Origin: Atopsyche davidsoni
Lineage: Eukaryota > Arthropoda > Insecta > Trichoptera > Hydrobiosidae
Assembly (NCBI GenBank): GCA_022113835.1
Contig: JAILWY010000010.1
Span: forward strand, 5,853,501 to 5,917,500
Direction: 5' to 3'
DNA length: 64,000 nucleotides
Part shown: positions 16,549 through 29,284 of the stretch, piece by piece
Layout: each line of letters opens with the position of its first letter
Numbering within the stretch: the stretch's first letter is position 1
Notes under the pieces: model-generated
What the model was told of the DNA's origin: nothing
The model's database searches: none
The model's input: only the letters and a program-made list of their open reading frames with translations
Translations under genes and position numbers: made by a program

Positions 16549-19500
16549 TACAAACAAAAAATATTTATAAAGATGGTTTCTGATGTTAGAGCAATTTTTT
16601 TTAAGTATTCAGGATATAGACCGCTTACATGAAAAAGAGTATAACCACAACCATATGACAAATCAAGACGTGTATTATAAATAATTATTCAATTACAATT
16701 ACTAACATTTCAAAACCTTTTCTTGTTTTGTAACATGGCGCAAAGTTATTAAATATTAAAAAATGGGTCACTTTAAAGCTTCTTCTAAGGTTTCTCCCGT
16801 GTGAGAGCTTTTTCTCCCTTTACTTTGATATCAACATGCAAGATATTTTATTATTCAGCTTTAATTTCTTTAAACTATATCACGTTTTTATGAAATATTA
16901 ATCACAATCGTAGATGCATTCTCCTGCAACTTATGTACTCTCCATTTATTTTTACAATGTGATCAATTTCAAGTAATAAAAAATTGCCACTACCAAAACT
17001 ATAATTATTATTAAATACTTTAAAAATAATTTGCATTTTAACTCTTTCAAATTTGTGTACGTTGAAAAGAAAATTTTACCTGTAATGTCATAACTCATTA
17101 AAAATATTGATTGCGTTAATAAAAATGTAGGCAAGTGCATTGGGTCAGAATATAAAGCGTTAAGTCATCAAACAACTTAAATACAATAAATTTTAATTGC
17201 ACCTTTGTAAATTTTATAACTAAAGAATAATCTTCCCGGTTTTCTTTTAATAAATATATTTTTTTTACATTGTACTTTTTTTTATTTCTTTAAAATATGG
17301 ATCACGTTAGAAAATAATCTATTTATTGGATAACAAATTAAGATAGCTAAGTTCTGAAAACATACTTATAAAATCTAATTATTTTAGGTATTATGATTTT
17401 TCATAGTACCCAAGTTACGAGCTAACAATCTATTTATATATAGCCGAATTACTACGAAATTACGATCATTTTTGTTTGTAAGCGCTTTCGTTACAAAAAC
17501 ATCGTAATTTCCTAAACATTTAATTGGTCATGTTTATTTTTTCGTTTTAAAGTTTTACAAATTAAACCAATCTATTGATGAAGTTAAATTAATATTGAGG
17601 ACTAATTATTGACGTTGTGTGAAACAATCAAACGAAATTCTATCTTCATTATATAAGGGTCAAATAAGTTAGATACAAAGTAACAGCTTCCTACATTGTG
17701 ATTCGTTATTGTAGTATTATTAAACAGCAATTGGCACTGAGTGACGTCAAATTAACACGTTGTCCGTTTATTTTAACTTTGTACTCTATCATCATTACCT
17801 AAACATTCTAATTTGCTAAAATTATTGAATCCACACAATAAAAATGAAACAGCTTAATAGTTTTTAAAAAAAACAAGCTCAATAATCAAGATAAGAAAAT
17901 AAAAATTGTTGTTTAAAATATTTTTTTTTTTAATATTCAATCTAGTTAAAACAACTCATAATAACTTTAATTCTACAATAAAGTAAGAAAATGAATTACT
18001 GAATAATGTTTTATTTTTTCAAATCATTGAAAACATTGTTTTATTCACATTTTACTTAACAAAATCGCTGTGTTATTTTTTTTATTTAACAAAAAATCGA
18101 AATATTTAGGGATTTTTTTATGATTTTGCATACATTTTTAAATTTCAGAATTTCAGAATTTACTGACTTAACACCAGTAGATAAAATAAATTATTTATGT
18201 ATCTCATATTCACTATCAATATATATATATTTTTTTAATTTTCCACGTTTTTTTTATGTGTTTACCACCATCTTTTACTATTGGCATTTTCAGAGTGAAT
18301 ACCAAAAACATTTGGTCGAAATTATCGTATGTATAAATATTCATTATCTTTTTCAAGTAATCATTTTCAAACCAAAAGGTGAATCCATAGGTCTTAAGGT
18401 GTAATCTAAAAGTAACTTTGTAAAATTGTCATCTTATATAAACCTACCACATGCCTGAGACACACTTCCAACAGAACTTGAATAAATTGGCTGGGCTGAC
18501 AGTATATAGCTTGTATGAAAACATTACATAAATTATAAATATTTTAGACTTACTTTGGCTGACAAGTTGATTATATTTCTGGCAAACGGAATTAGCAAAT
18601 AACATTTTTTTCGCTTGTGTTCAAATAAAATATATACAGTATTAATCTGTCGCTATCATAAAAGCTTATTTTGCGTAGGTAAAGAAATTTAAAATTATTT
18701 TAAAATACTTGCAAATACTAACTGCGAGGTAAAAGTAAAGATTATAATAATATAAATACATATAAAGTAGTAAATATAATGATATAAGATATAAAGTAGT
18801 AGTAAAATAGATATAAGGTATAGGTATAAGATATAGGATATAAGATATAGTAAAATAGATATAAAGAAAATATGGTAAAGAATTTTATAATACTTGCATG
18901 CACTAACTGCAAATATACATTACCTTAAATATTAAAAGAATTATATTAATCAATGGATTTCACGATTTTTTTAATTAAAAATTCAAAAATCTATTGATGA
19001 ATGAAATCAGTGTTTTGTATCAGTTTGTAAGTAATACCATCATGAAAGTATTTAATTTTTTTAAATTACATATTTAAATATTTTCTTCTTACATTAAAAA
19101 TATATATAAAAATTATTACATTTCACATCTCGGAATAAATAACTGCCAATAGCGGTTTGCCAAAAGGTGTTCAAAATAACCAAGAATTACCATAATAACA
19201 AGAATTATCGATTGACAACTAAATTTTTAAAAATCATAGGTTTTTATAAGCACTTCAACCTTAGTCCTCTTTAACTTTTTTTATAGCGAGCTAAGACTAA
19301 AAACAGCGAAAAGGTTTTGCTTAGCGATAAAATTCTCAAACAGTAAATAAATAGGTGCCTTATAAAAATTATAATTATTTGATTTTTAATCATTATGAAA
19401 TGGAAAAACTTGTATAAAAAAAGTTGTGAATATTTGTAGTCCTTATTATTTCTACAATTTTACTATTTTGCTTATAAATCTTCCAGTATACAAAAATATG

Positions 19501-22500
19501 TTTTTATGATGCTCACCCGAGTTACAATCATATTAAAATATTTTACAAAAAAAACGAAAAGACTACATTACATTACTCCAGAATTCTTATTGTCACTTAA
19601 AAAAAAACAATAATGTGTTACTCTTGAGAAATTCAGAATATTCACAACTGATTCACTGGTTATAGGAGAATTTCATTTCACATTTTTTTTCTAAATTCTG
19701 CCTATTTTTTTCTTGTATATTTTGAACTACCCATAATACACTTAGTTGCCAATCAATTGGGTTCTCTCAGTAATCATCAAAACGCATACAGATGACCATT
19801 GGACTATGCTTAAATGGTAGTAATCAATAATTATATTTTATTGAAGGTTATTTATAGACAATTGTAGCATTCAAACTGAATTAAAGTTTGCTAACAGTTT
19901 AGTAGAGTTGCTGATTATTCCATCCTATAATTGCTAGAGCAATAATTTAAATAAATATTAACCAACCCATACTTTTATTGTTTGCTATTTTGGAGTAAGT
20001 GTGTGATTGTTATTGCATCAATGAAGAGGCTGAAATCACATTTCAACTTTGTTTTAACAAAATAATACCCATTGACATGCAACATTCAAACATATTTCTT
20101 TTGCAACAAAAATTCTTGTTAACAGACGTCACGATAAACACACGCTTATTTGTCTTTTACAAGTGTAAATACTGGAATGAATTGTTGAATATTCATGTGA
20201 TATAATAAAGTTAGTGAATATAATTTACGCTCGATGCCACACTGACCAGCCTCATTACAAACACAAAAAATAGCACGCGCCTAGGTGTCTACTAAACTAA
20301 AATCAAATGTCAATAAATGATCTTTACTCAAACAATTTACTTTTAGCAGAAATGTTATTTGTACAAACACAACAAATGTGTTAATTTACATTAACCTCTA
20401 AGGATACCTGGAAAGCTGTTAATCATCTATGATAGTATTGGAGCTTATTTTCTACCGTTTTTTTTACGTAAAAATACGAAGATTATCATTCTCAATCAGT
20501 GAACTCGTAATAAAATAGGAAAAAAAAATCGGTGTCTTTCCACCAAAACGACGTAAAAATATTTTCTGTTTATGTTTAATTTACTCTCTAGTTCTGTAGC
20601 TTTTCGGCGTAAATGTGAAAAAGAGATCACCCAACACTGATCTGAATAACCTTATGGCATCTGCGTTGCAAGCGAATGCAAAAATCGAAATGCATCTTCA
20701 GTTACTCCATACACATGCTTTAGCTAATTTCCAATTGATTATCTCAAGGGTTGAATTAATTGATCCCAAAGCATTAATCGTTTGCTGTTAACTCGTGATT
20801 GCACTCATTTTCAAATATGGGTTAATATTTGAGTAGCTCATTGCAATCATCAATAGCCCTCATTTAAATAGAATACACGTGCTAAGAAATTATTACGTAA
20901 ACTGTATGTTATATTATACATAAATATATAAATCGCCCTCCCTTGTGCGCGAGCGTGTGTAAAATATCGGAAATGAAGCAGTGGACTTGGAATGATTGTG
21001 AAGGGACATTTCCTTGTTAGGTTAGGTTAGGTAGGAGTATCAGATCTAAATGCCAGAGCTTTGTAAGGAAATGTTTAGATAATAATGCTATTGGGCAGCA
21101 GCAATACGCAAACCTTTCTTTCAAAAATAACAGACTGCAGATCGTAAGCCCTCAACACTATTTTCTTTAAGAACAGACGTAGATATTTATTCAGTGAGAT
21201 GATTATCGATCTCTCCTGAAGAGAAGAAATATATCTTCTTCTTCTGGTGCCTCTTCTCATAGAAGGTTGGTGACCACTTGATCACATACTTCTAACATAT
21301 TTCTATCCTGGGCCAGTCTCGCTAATTCAGCCGTACTTCCGACCTTCCTTCCACTTTAACTTCCTCCTTCCAATGCCCCTTTTCCCTTCGATTTTTCCTT
21401 AGATAATCAGCTGTATGATGCTATACTTACTGTTTCGAAAAATGTTGCCAAAATAGGAGACCTTCAGGAGTTTTCTTTCTTTGCGCATTCTGTGCACGAC
21501 ACTTATTTATGACGATACGCCTCAATTACTCGCATAGTACCCGTCTAAAGGAAGCATAGCAACAATCGCGTCACCAGCTTGCAGCTAACCAGGATCGTCC
21601 TGCATTTTAGGCAAAACCTTAAAAACCACTCAAAATAAAAGGGCGCTATTGGCTAGCTGCAAGATGATGGCGCGGTTTGTTGCTATGTGTTTAGAAGGCT
21701 CTAAGTGTCCATAATGTATATAAATATGCATATGTATGTATGAGGGGCGCTGGTCTCCTGGGTGAGGGGCGCGAGTGGCGGATGAGGCGTCTCGTTGCAT
21801 AACGCGGCGCGTCACTCCGGCACGAGCTCGCTTCTTGGCAAGCGGCGCATCTTCGCGATATTACCGTATTGTCGCCCGAAGCCGGCTTCTGACGCTGCGT
21901 CAAAAAATAGTTTTGCTTAACCTTTAGCCGCTCTCTGGTCGAAAAAAATGGGTGCCATTCATCCTACCTATTGAATAGCATTTTTTTTTATTTATCATGT
22001 TTGCATGCCAACTGCTGGTTTTATTTTTTTTCTTGGTGATATGTGGGGTACAACTGTTGGCAATAAAATTATATGCTACCTTTGTTTTTGCATTCAATAA
22101 ATATATAATTTCGTACCCTTATCACATTCAGTTACAAAAACTTTTGTACATTTTTACTTTAAACTAAACATTATTTATATTTTCAATTAAAAACTAATAT
22201 ACGATATATAAATGTTATATGGGCAATAAAATTCCATAGAATTTAGGTAGATAGGAAGGACATCATTGTACTATGAGCACCAATGATATCAGTAATCAAT
22301 TGTACCCCAGCGATTCGCCAAATCCTCGTGCACATGGACATTAGATCTTTTTCAGACTTTCTGCAATGATTGGTCTTGTCGTCTCCCTTCATCCATCTAA
22401 AGCAGAAGTGCTCACACTTGAGATTGTCAATCCCTCGACCCATTCATATATATCCCACATATTACAATTTAAATTCTATTATAGAAAGACAGCATCTATC

Positions 22501-25500
22501 TTGGGGTAAATTCCAAATATTGCCTCTGCACAACATGCTGAGCTACAAGGAATTAGCAAGCGGGGTCAGCTGGGAGAATTGAGATTTTTGCTTCATGTAT
22601 AGGCACTGAAAATCCAAAAGTAAATTAAAAAATGAGTAACATTTAATAATATATGCATGTAAGCTGTCAAGAAATTCAATATTATACTTAGAGTAAAACT
22701 TAAAAAGCCTGGTAATCATTTTATACTTAATATAAAGTATTATCAAATTGATTATTATTGCTTATTATTAATTGTAAAATAGAACTGTACATTTGTGAAA
22801 ATATAATACCATGTTTTCTGTGGATACATTTGTTTCTAAAATGTAAGCTAAATTTAAGTACATATACATATTATATACTTTTGTTGGAAGATGACGTTAA
22901 TTCTTTTAGGCGAGTATTAAATTTTCCTCTGTCAACCATCATATTTTATGTGTGCATTGTTATTATAAATACAATAGCGCAATAACATGCGAACACTTAA
23001 ATGTACTACATCTGCCATGGAAGTAAATTCATTATCTTTTAGTTACTAAGAAAACATCCTTTTATAAAAACTTATCACAAAAAACATAACTCTTCAAAAC
23101 ATGGCTTTAATTAGGTAAATAATATTTATTGTTTCATGGATTCCATGTGTAAATATATATATACCTGGGAATATAGGGCAGGACAAAACCATTGGTTATG
23201 TTTTTTTTTTGTTAATGTCATGTTAAATGTTACTTGTTTCAGAAACCTGAGGTAAAAATTCTGTTGTCAGAATTTAGTACTAGAACGATGAATGGGGACC
23301 AAACCAACGAAATGGTGATCATTAAGTAAGTAAATCATCATTATTATTTTAGCTATTGTCATTTTTGTACTTATTAATTTATAATACAATTTATATAATA
23401 GGTATAAATGTAACTCACAAGAAGGCTCGATGAGCCAGCAGGCAGGCTCAACCGTTCCACTTGTGGAAACGCCATTCAAAGACGACGCTGAAGCTGACGA
23501 GTACAATCCTTTTGAGCACCGCCGTCTCTCCCACCCAACATCGTAAGCTTATAGAATTTCTAATCTCATTTTTTAATATCTTAACTTTAACTATCATGTG
23601 AGTTTTCCTGATCTATATTTCCTCTGTTATATAGATAATATATTTTTCTCAAGTATATTTCAAATAATTTTCCACAGATCTTTTCCTTTTCATTTAGTTT
23701 TATATTTACAATTTATTTCACCAGTTAATAAATTTTTCCTGAATGGAAAATAAATTTAGATAATTTCATAGTACTCATATCATAATTTTTCATACTTCAA
23801 GCACATGGATAGGTTTATTTCAATCAAATGTATATTATTTGTAGTTTTAGCTATTTTTTTAATAACCATTTTATCAACTTTTCTGTAATATGAAACTGTG
23901 ATTATTAAATTTTTTATTCATATTTTAAAGATTTTACTAAGGCACTTGTTTTAAAAACTTATTATTTTATTTTTAAAGGGATGTGGATACCTTTATCCAC
24001 TTATTGAAGGGTTCTCTTGGGAGTGGTATACTTGCCATGCCCTTGGCTATATTGAATGCAGGCCTTATTGTGGGTGTGTTCTCCACATTTCTCATTGGTG
24101 GGATATGCACTTATTGTGTGCATATTCTTGTTAAAACTGCACATGAGCTGTGTCGTCGACTGCAAATTCCATCCCTAGGATTTGCTGAAACCGCAGAAGC
24201 TGCATTTTTATCTGGTCCAACGGCTATACATAAATATTCTAGACTAGCAAAGTAAGTCCTACTGTCATTTTATACTCTATTTAATTAGTATATATTTTAT
24301 AAGTGTCTATGTATATTAATACAATGGAAATTTTTCAGGGCCGTCATCAACACTTTTTTGGTTACTGACCTTTTAGGATGCTGCTGTGTGTATGTTGTCT
24401 TTGTGGCTAAAAACTTAAAGCAAGTAATCGATGCTAACAATGACAGCGATGTGGATGTCAGGATATATATGGCCTTACTATTGCCATTTTTAATAGCATT
24501 AAATCTGATTAAAAATCTTAAATACTTGGCACCATTCTCAATGATTGCTAACATTCTCATCGGTACTGGAATGGCCATCACATTCTATTACATTTTTTGC
24601 GATCTGCCAGCGATTAATGAAAGACCATTCTTTTCGGAATGGAAGCAATTGCCACTGTTTTTCGGAACTGCAATTTTTGCTCTAGAAGGAATCGGAGTGG
24701 TGATGCCCCTCGAAAATAATATGCGAACACCAACCCACTTTATCGGATGTCCCGGAGTATTAAATTTTGGAATGGGCTTTGTCGTTACCCTTTATGCTGC
24801 TACTGGCTTTTTCGGCTACTTAAAATATGGTAACGAAACACAAGGAAGCATCACTCTCAATCTACCAAATGATGAACTGTAAGTTTCAATTTAAAACTGA
24901 TAAAATTAACTAATATATGATACAGTAAAAGTTAGATATGTTACGTCAGTGCGAAATCTTTTATTACTAATGAATTGCTTAACTACGAATATTTAAATAG
25001 AATTTTTTTTATACATGTATATCTGAACCCTTTTACAGATTCCAGTAAATATATTGAATTTGCTCTGCTTTGTTTTTAAAAATCTATCATGACACTGCTT
25101 CTTAAAATAATATTTACTTTGACGACTCCATTAATTACAAACGCTACCTCTATGTGATATATCATATACTCTTTTTTTAAAGCTATGTTGAAGCTATAAA
25201 TATTTAAGCTATCCATTCATTATATGATAAATAAAAATTAGTAATCTTAGAGCACAAATCAACAAAAAATGTGAAATTAAAAGTTCTGTTAATGTGGAAC
25301 TTTCTGACTGAAGTCAGGCCTTTCGTGGAAAAAAAGGCTGAAGATGAGAGACAAGTGGATTCCAGGGATTCGCAACTCTCAGAACTATAACACAAAAACA
25401 AAAATGAGTTATTTTACCCTAGCATTATGTTTTATCTGCAATATTATTATTTTCCTATTCTAAATTGGTTTAACTTATAGCATTTTAATCGCTGCGATAC

Positions 25501-26071
25501 TTAGATTCTCCAATTGCCAGCGTTTAGCATTTAGCAAACTATAAGACTGCTTTTTTAAAATAAACCATTTACTAAATATATATAAATGCAATGCGAGCTA
25601 ATCTGCAGAATATATATTAATATATGATGATAGCAAGCTTATAATTGTTTTTATTTTCGCAGGCTGGCCCAATCCGTGAAACTCATGATTGCAGTTGCAA
25701 TTTTTTTAACCTACAGTCTTCAATTTTACGTACCCATGGAAATAATCTGGAAGAATTTAAAACATAAATTTGGTGAAAAATCCACAATAGGGGAGTACTT
25801 AGTGAGAATTTCCCTTATATCTGGAACTGTCATGGTCGCTGTAGCGATTCCCAATCTAGGCCCATTTATATCCTTGATTGGAGCTGTATGCTTGTCCACT
25901 CTAGGACTCATGTTCCCTGCAATTATTGAACTTGTCACATTCTGGGAAAACCTAGGAATGAAAAGTTACAGATTAATGAAATATAAGAATATATTTTTAA
26001 TATTTTTTGGTTTGATGGGATTTTTCACCGGAACATACGTAAGCATCCACGAGATCATGGCTGATGTGTGA
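2800..26071 (+). CDS. path: Proton-coupled amino acid transporter, SLC36/pathetic type
   Basis: Spliced CDS of six exons: 2800-2847, 23243-23325, 23402-23542, 23979-24251, 24339-24878 and 25663-26071. All junctions have GT and AG and keep one frame, giving 497 aa. Residues 1-90 are a charged cytosolic tail. From residue 92 the amino-acid transporter fold (Aa_trans) begins with DTFIHLLKGSLGSGILAMPL, the SLC36 first-helix signature with the GSG break. About 11 hydrophobic segments follow, and PNLGPFISLIGAVCLSTLGL marks the late helices. SLC36 proteins couple proton entry to uptake of small amino acids at the plasma membrane or lysosome. In Drosophila the family member pathetic links amino acid sensing to growth. 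The assignment of exon 1 across a 20.4-kb intron rests on matching phase and a nearby promoter. An alternative start is the ATG inside exon 2 (MNGDQTNEMV). Confidence 0.92.
6820..6865 (+). mobile_element. LINE 3-prime tail fragment
   Basis: Reads NRLL, stop, REALVEIKN, the same layout as the tail at 2330-2445. It is followed at once by a GT microsatellite, as is common at LINE ends. Confidence 0.35.
6865..6906. repeat. GT/GC microsatellite
   Basis: TGTG repeats with a CGCG interruption over about 42 bp. Confidence 0.9.
7200..7290 (-). mobile_element. LINE 3-prime tail fragment, minus strand
   Basis: The minus strand reads MVAKFL, stop, KEALDDDV, again the MVANL-x-EEA ending. It is in the opposite direction to the copy at 6820-6865. 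Confidence 0.35.
7330..7384 (+). repeat. Dispersed repeat paired with 21075-21125
   Basis: The peptide IFEEKIYVLPLPNSTII on the + strand here matches IFERKVCVLLLPNSIII on the minus strand at 21075-21125. The underlying DNA is about 85 percent alike over roughly 50 bp by eye. This is an inverted pair of one interspersed repeat, probably transposon debris. Confidence 0.5.
13150..13310. other. GC- and CpG-rich island inside intron 1
   Basis: About 160 bp with very high GC, dense CpG and runs such as GGGGGAGGGGGCCGG, between AT-rich flanks. It is open in several frames on both strands, as expected of GC-rich DNA, and none resembles a known protein. No TATA box or clean splice donor marks it as an alternative first exon. 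It could be an enhancer, an unannotated exon or inserted foreign DNA. Confidence 0.5.
13862..13950. other. Second smaller GC-rich patch in intron 1
   Basis: Contains GCGCGGTCTCCGCTCTGC and GAGAGGCCGCTCGGGTCAGG within AT-rich DNA. No coding signal or repeat family is recognised. Confidence 0.35.
14355..14463 (+). repeat. Imperfect 42-bp tandem repeat, about 2.5 units
   Basis: Units start at 14355, 14397 and 14439. Each begins CAACT(G/A)AAT and ends near CCA(A/C)GAT. The third unit is truncated. Confidence 0.7.
16483..16543. repeat. TA microsatellite
   Basis: About 60 bp of uninterrupted TA. Confidence 0.95.
18730..18870. repeat. Low-complexity ATAAGATATAG-type repeat
   Basis: Recurring short motifs ATATAAGATATA and AAAGTAGTA with irregular spacing. 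Confidence 0.75.
21017..21031 (+). repeat. Three TTAGG units, telomere-type repeat
   Basis: Three exact tandem copies of TTAGG, the ancestral insect telomere unit. It is too short to show a telomeric origin. Confidence 0.6.
21075..21125 (-). repeat. Inverted partner of the repeat at 7330-7384
   Basis: See the entry at 7330. Here the same repeat lies on the minus strand, about 70 bp after a LINE-like tail. Confidence 0.5.
21190..21300 (-). mobile_element. LINE 3-prime tail fragment, minus strand
   Basis: The minus strand carries a hairpin-forming CTTCTATGAGAAGAGGCACC. In the frame used for the other tails it reads xxTNLL, stop, EEAPEEED, the clearest EEAPEE ending of the four tails. Confidence 0.45.
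21544..21702. mobile_element. Hairpin MITE with about 45-bp inverted arms
   Basis: The left arm (about 21550-21592) contains CATAGCAACAATCGCG and CTTGCAGCTAACCA. The right arm (about 21650-21695) contains the complementary TGGCTAGCTGCAAG and CGCGGTTTGTTGCTATG. Arms pair with a few mismatches around a loop of about 57 nt. No coding capacity. A related arm lies at 1548-1600, which supports mobility. Family and target duplication are not established. Confidence 0.6.
21735..21905. other. GC-rich block adjacent to the hairpin MITE
   Basis: About 170 bp of GC- and CpG-rich DNA (for example TAACGCGGCGCGTCACTCC). No protein or RNA family recognised. It may be an alternative promoter region of the transporter gene or an inserted repeat. 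Confidence 0.4.
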
Positions 26072-28860
26072 TATATTATCATATTTTTATTATTTATTAG
26101 AGATAGTCCAACATATGTTTTGTCTTCGAGTGTAAAATAATTAATTATACACTGTAAGTGAGAATATTTTGAGCTTCATGATAAAATCAATATTTATGGA
26201 TTTCCCTGTTATCACCGATTGATATTTTTAAAATTAAAAGTTTTCAGCAACAATTCCACTTGCTGATATACTATCAATACAGTATCAATATACTATTAAA
26301 AAACCATTGTCTCACAGAGTGCTACACTCGCATTTAACAGTCACAAATGATAAATAATAACTATGGCTGATTTTAAATATAATTTCAACTAAACCTCAAA
26401 TATTACATTATTTTTTTACATTTTTATATATTATAACAAATATCTATAATTTTATATTCAACCTAAATATAGTTTAAATATGTTAGTTTATTTTCAAATA
26501 ATTATAATAATACATAATTTTGAATTGTAAAAGTAACTACCACACTTTTTAACTATTTCTGACTGACTGCACAGCATTATAAAAATGTTTAGCAGTCAAG
26601 ATCATCCGAAGATATTTCTGATGTTGGTCTAACTCTAATCATAGTATAATACAAATTAAAGATAGTATAAAGATTTTAATGTTGAATTTAAGTTCATTAA
26701 AAATAAATCTACATAGATTACGTTAATTTGTCGTCCAGGTATTATTTCATTTAGTGACACACTTAATAGTGAGATATTGAAACAACAAGTATGAATAGCC
26801 AAATGTTGTTTAAATATAGAGTATTACAAATTAAACCAGTGTGTCATAGATGATGAGATATTGCTTTTAAGTCAAATGATTTTTAATCTATGTAGCTTCA
26901 AAAACATTTACATTATATTTGTTCAAATTATTATTAAGAATAGGGTTTGAAACTTAGTTTTAAAGTATACATTTATGCATGAATCTCTTTGTTTATAAAG
27001 TTTTAAAAAATCATAAGCTTTTATATGCTAAGTTTTATTTAGCAAAGTTAAAACTTAGATAGATTCATGATAAAAATAATAAAAAAAAAATTATTTAGAG
27101 CAATGTTAGGTGTTTACTCCTATTGACCACGTGGGGACCTCATGACTGGTTGATAGTAAATATTTCACAATCGTGCCAGCAATACGGGCACTATAGACAG
27201 TGTTTTAAAATCATGGCACAGGTTTGGGATGACCTCAAATCATAATTTTTTTTTATTAATTTTAAAATATTTTTGAAAACTTATAATTTTATATTCCATT
27301 TTACTATCAAACATATAAAAATTCTATACAAAAATTGATTTTTAATATATATAAAATTCATAGTTTTAATTACAATAATAAAATTTACTTTTCATATAAA
27401 TACAATTCAATATTATTGTAACGAGATAAACACCTCTGTAAAGTACATTATAATTATACTGTAAACGAGGATTGATTTAACCGCTACACATTCACAATTT
27501 ATAAATAATACTATAAAGATGATTTTACGCTCAAATTAAAAATATATAATATATGACTTGGAATGTTATATTTTAGAAAATTCATTAAGCCTACTTATAG
27601 TTAAAATTTTGTCTAACCAACTCCCTCTTCCTACAAAAATTATTGTGCAGTGGTTAATTTTTTCCTGTTGTATTTTTAACTATCGAAAATAACTTTAACA
27701 ATCATACGATTTACATGAAAACAACTACATATCTAGTTTGTGAAAATAAAATACACATAATAATTTATTATGTGAAAATAACATAGTACAAAAATATTAG
27801 TAAGAAAAGAATCAATACTCAAGAAGAACTACAAAATCTTTCAACCATTGAAATGAACGATATTCCATAGAGCTCATCACCCGGGAGGACGATATCTCAC
27901 AATTTGCCAAACTTTTTTAAGTGTTACTTTGAAAAAGATAAGACATCTTATTACTGGACTAAATCAGGTTTCGTGTTAGGGTAACCGAACCAAAAAAAGT
28001 TGAATTCTGTATTGAAACGTATACATTGGACTCCCAGATGACTAAGAAATTCATTACCATGTTTATGTTGACTAAAAATTTTGCATCAAAATTTTAGCTA
28101 ACCTAAACAATAACCTATTCATCACGCAGATATCTACAATACTCCGAACGCTTGTTTTGTGATCACACTGAGAATTGTATTTCTATAATTATGCGATAAG
28201 AATAAGATACAGTAATGTCCAAAGAAATATTGACTAACCTTGTAAATATTTTTTCGCTCTTCTTTTTTAATGATTCTAGGTCTTTCATGCCAAGTATTTT
28301 AATTTTAATGTACGATCGTAGAATATATCTCTATAAAATATTACATATCTTTCAACAATCAATTCATAATTGTTAATTTTACGCTTGATTACTGCTTCCA
28401 AGTTTATATTTAATAAAAAAATTGTAGCCAGTATTTCACTGTTTTTTGAAACTTGGTTTTGAAAATTGTGAAACCTGGTTGGTAGGCAACATTTTCAGTA
28501 TAAAGGGCTCTACATTTGTCAATGTCTATTTTTGATACTATAGACTTAATGACATCCAAAATATTACTCAAATTTTATACCTTTACAAAAACAATTAATA
28601 TTGACTATTACCATTATTCCTGGCTTTATTATTATTATGTATTGATTTTGAAACGAAAATTAATTTTCTCAAGTAAATATTTAAAATCATTCCTTAAATA
28701 ACTAATAATGTAATTTTTTGTTTTTTAATTATTTTGTATGTAATTTTTTTAATTTACAATAAAAATTTACTATAAATTTGTACTATATTTCATTCACGCA
28801 TTGAATATTAATGACCAAAGAGCGCAATCTGGTGTATTCTTAATTTTAATTAGAACACAA
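26072..28860. other. 3-prime region of the transporter gene and intergenic DNA
   Basis: AT-rich DNA between the converging transporter and prune genes. Possible polyadenylation signals AATAAA for the transporter include 26702-26707. A slightly GC-richer patch at 27100-27240 has no recognisable content. I see no gene, RNA or element here. Confidence 0.6.
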
Positions 28861-28867
28861 AAGACTT

Positions 28868-28892
28868 TTTATTCATGTTCAGTAGCTTTATT
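28868..28892 (-). terminator. Candidate polyadenylation signals of prune
   Basis: Two AATAAA hexamers on the minus strand, at 28868-28873 and 28887-28892, about 400 bp downstream of the prune stop codon. Confidence 0.5.
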
Positions 28893-29284
28893 TAAAAATC
28901 AAAAATAATAAATACAACTCAAAACTATTAACATATTAAGTTTAGTAGTTGAACTTTAGAAAAACCAACTAAATAGTCTGAATTAATAACTCACTAAATC
29001 ACAGAAAAAAATATTATCAAAAAAGATTTGGGCTTATAGATAGAAAAATCTCTTTCAGGCCATATGTGAATGACAGAACACAACACACCATTAACAAAGG
29101 CTAACAAAAGACTAATAGATGTCTTTAAAACAGAATGATTGTCCTCAACACAATACTCCCGGGAGATTCCCCCTGAGTTTAAAATTACAAATGAATCATT
29201 TCTATCTACATCGAGACAGCGTCTCTGTGTTGTGCTGAAAAGCATGAAAAGGTGTTATGTTGTGCTCTTCAGCCCTCGATCCTC
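28893..29284 (-). other. Probable 3-prime UTR of prune
   Basis: Lies between the stop codon and the candidate polyadenylation signals. An 83-codon open stretch (29245-28994) is in the same frame as prune. Two stops separate it from the coding region, TAG at 29287-29285 and TAA at about 29257. I treat it as UTR. Confidence 0.55.

Larger units (their letters stand above)
2848..23242 (+). other. First intron of the transporter gene, about 20.4 kb
   Basis: Donor GAG|GTATGG at 2848 and acceptor TTGTTTCAG ending at 23242. The intron is AT-rich and mostly featureless. Items inside are listed separately: LINE tails, microsatellites, a 42-bp tandem repeat, a hairpin MITE and GC-rich patches. The stretches 4390-4830 and 5550-5830 are richer in GC and look like old repeat debris, but I recognise no family. 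The rest of 8-13 kb, 14.5-16.3 kb and 16.6-20.9 kb shows nothing I can support. A first intron this long often holds enhancers or extra first exons; none is demonstrated. Confidence 0.75.

Noticed and set aside
21017..21031. Interstitial telomere
   Set aside because: Only three TTAGG units; too short to indicate a former chromosome end.
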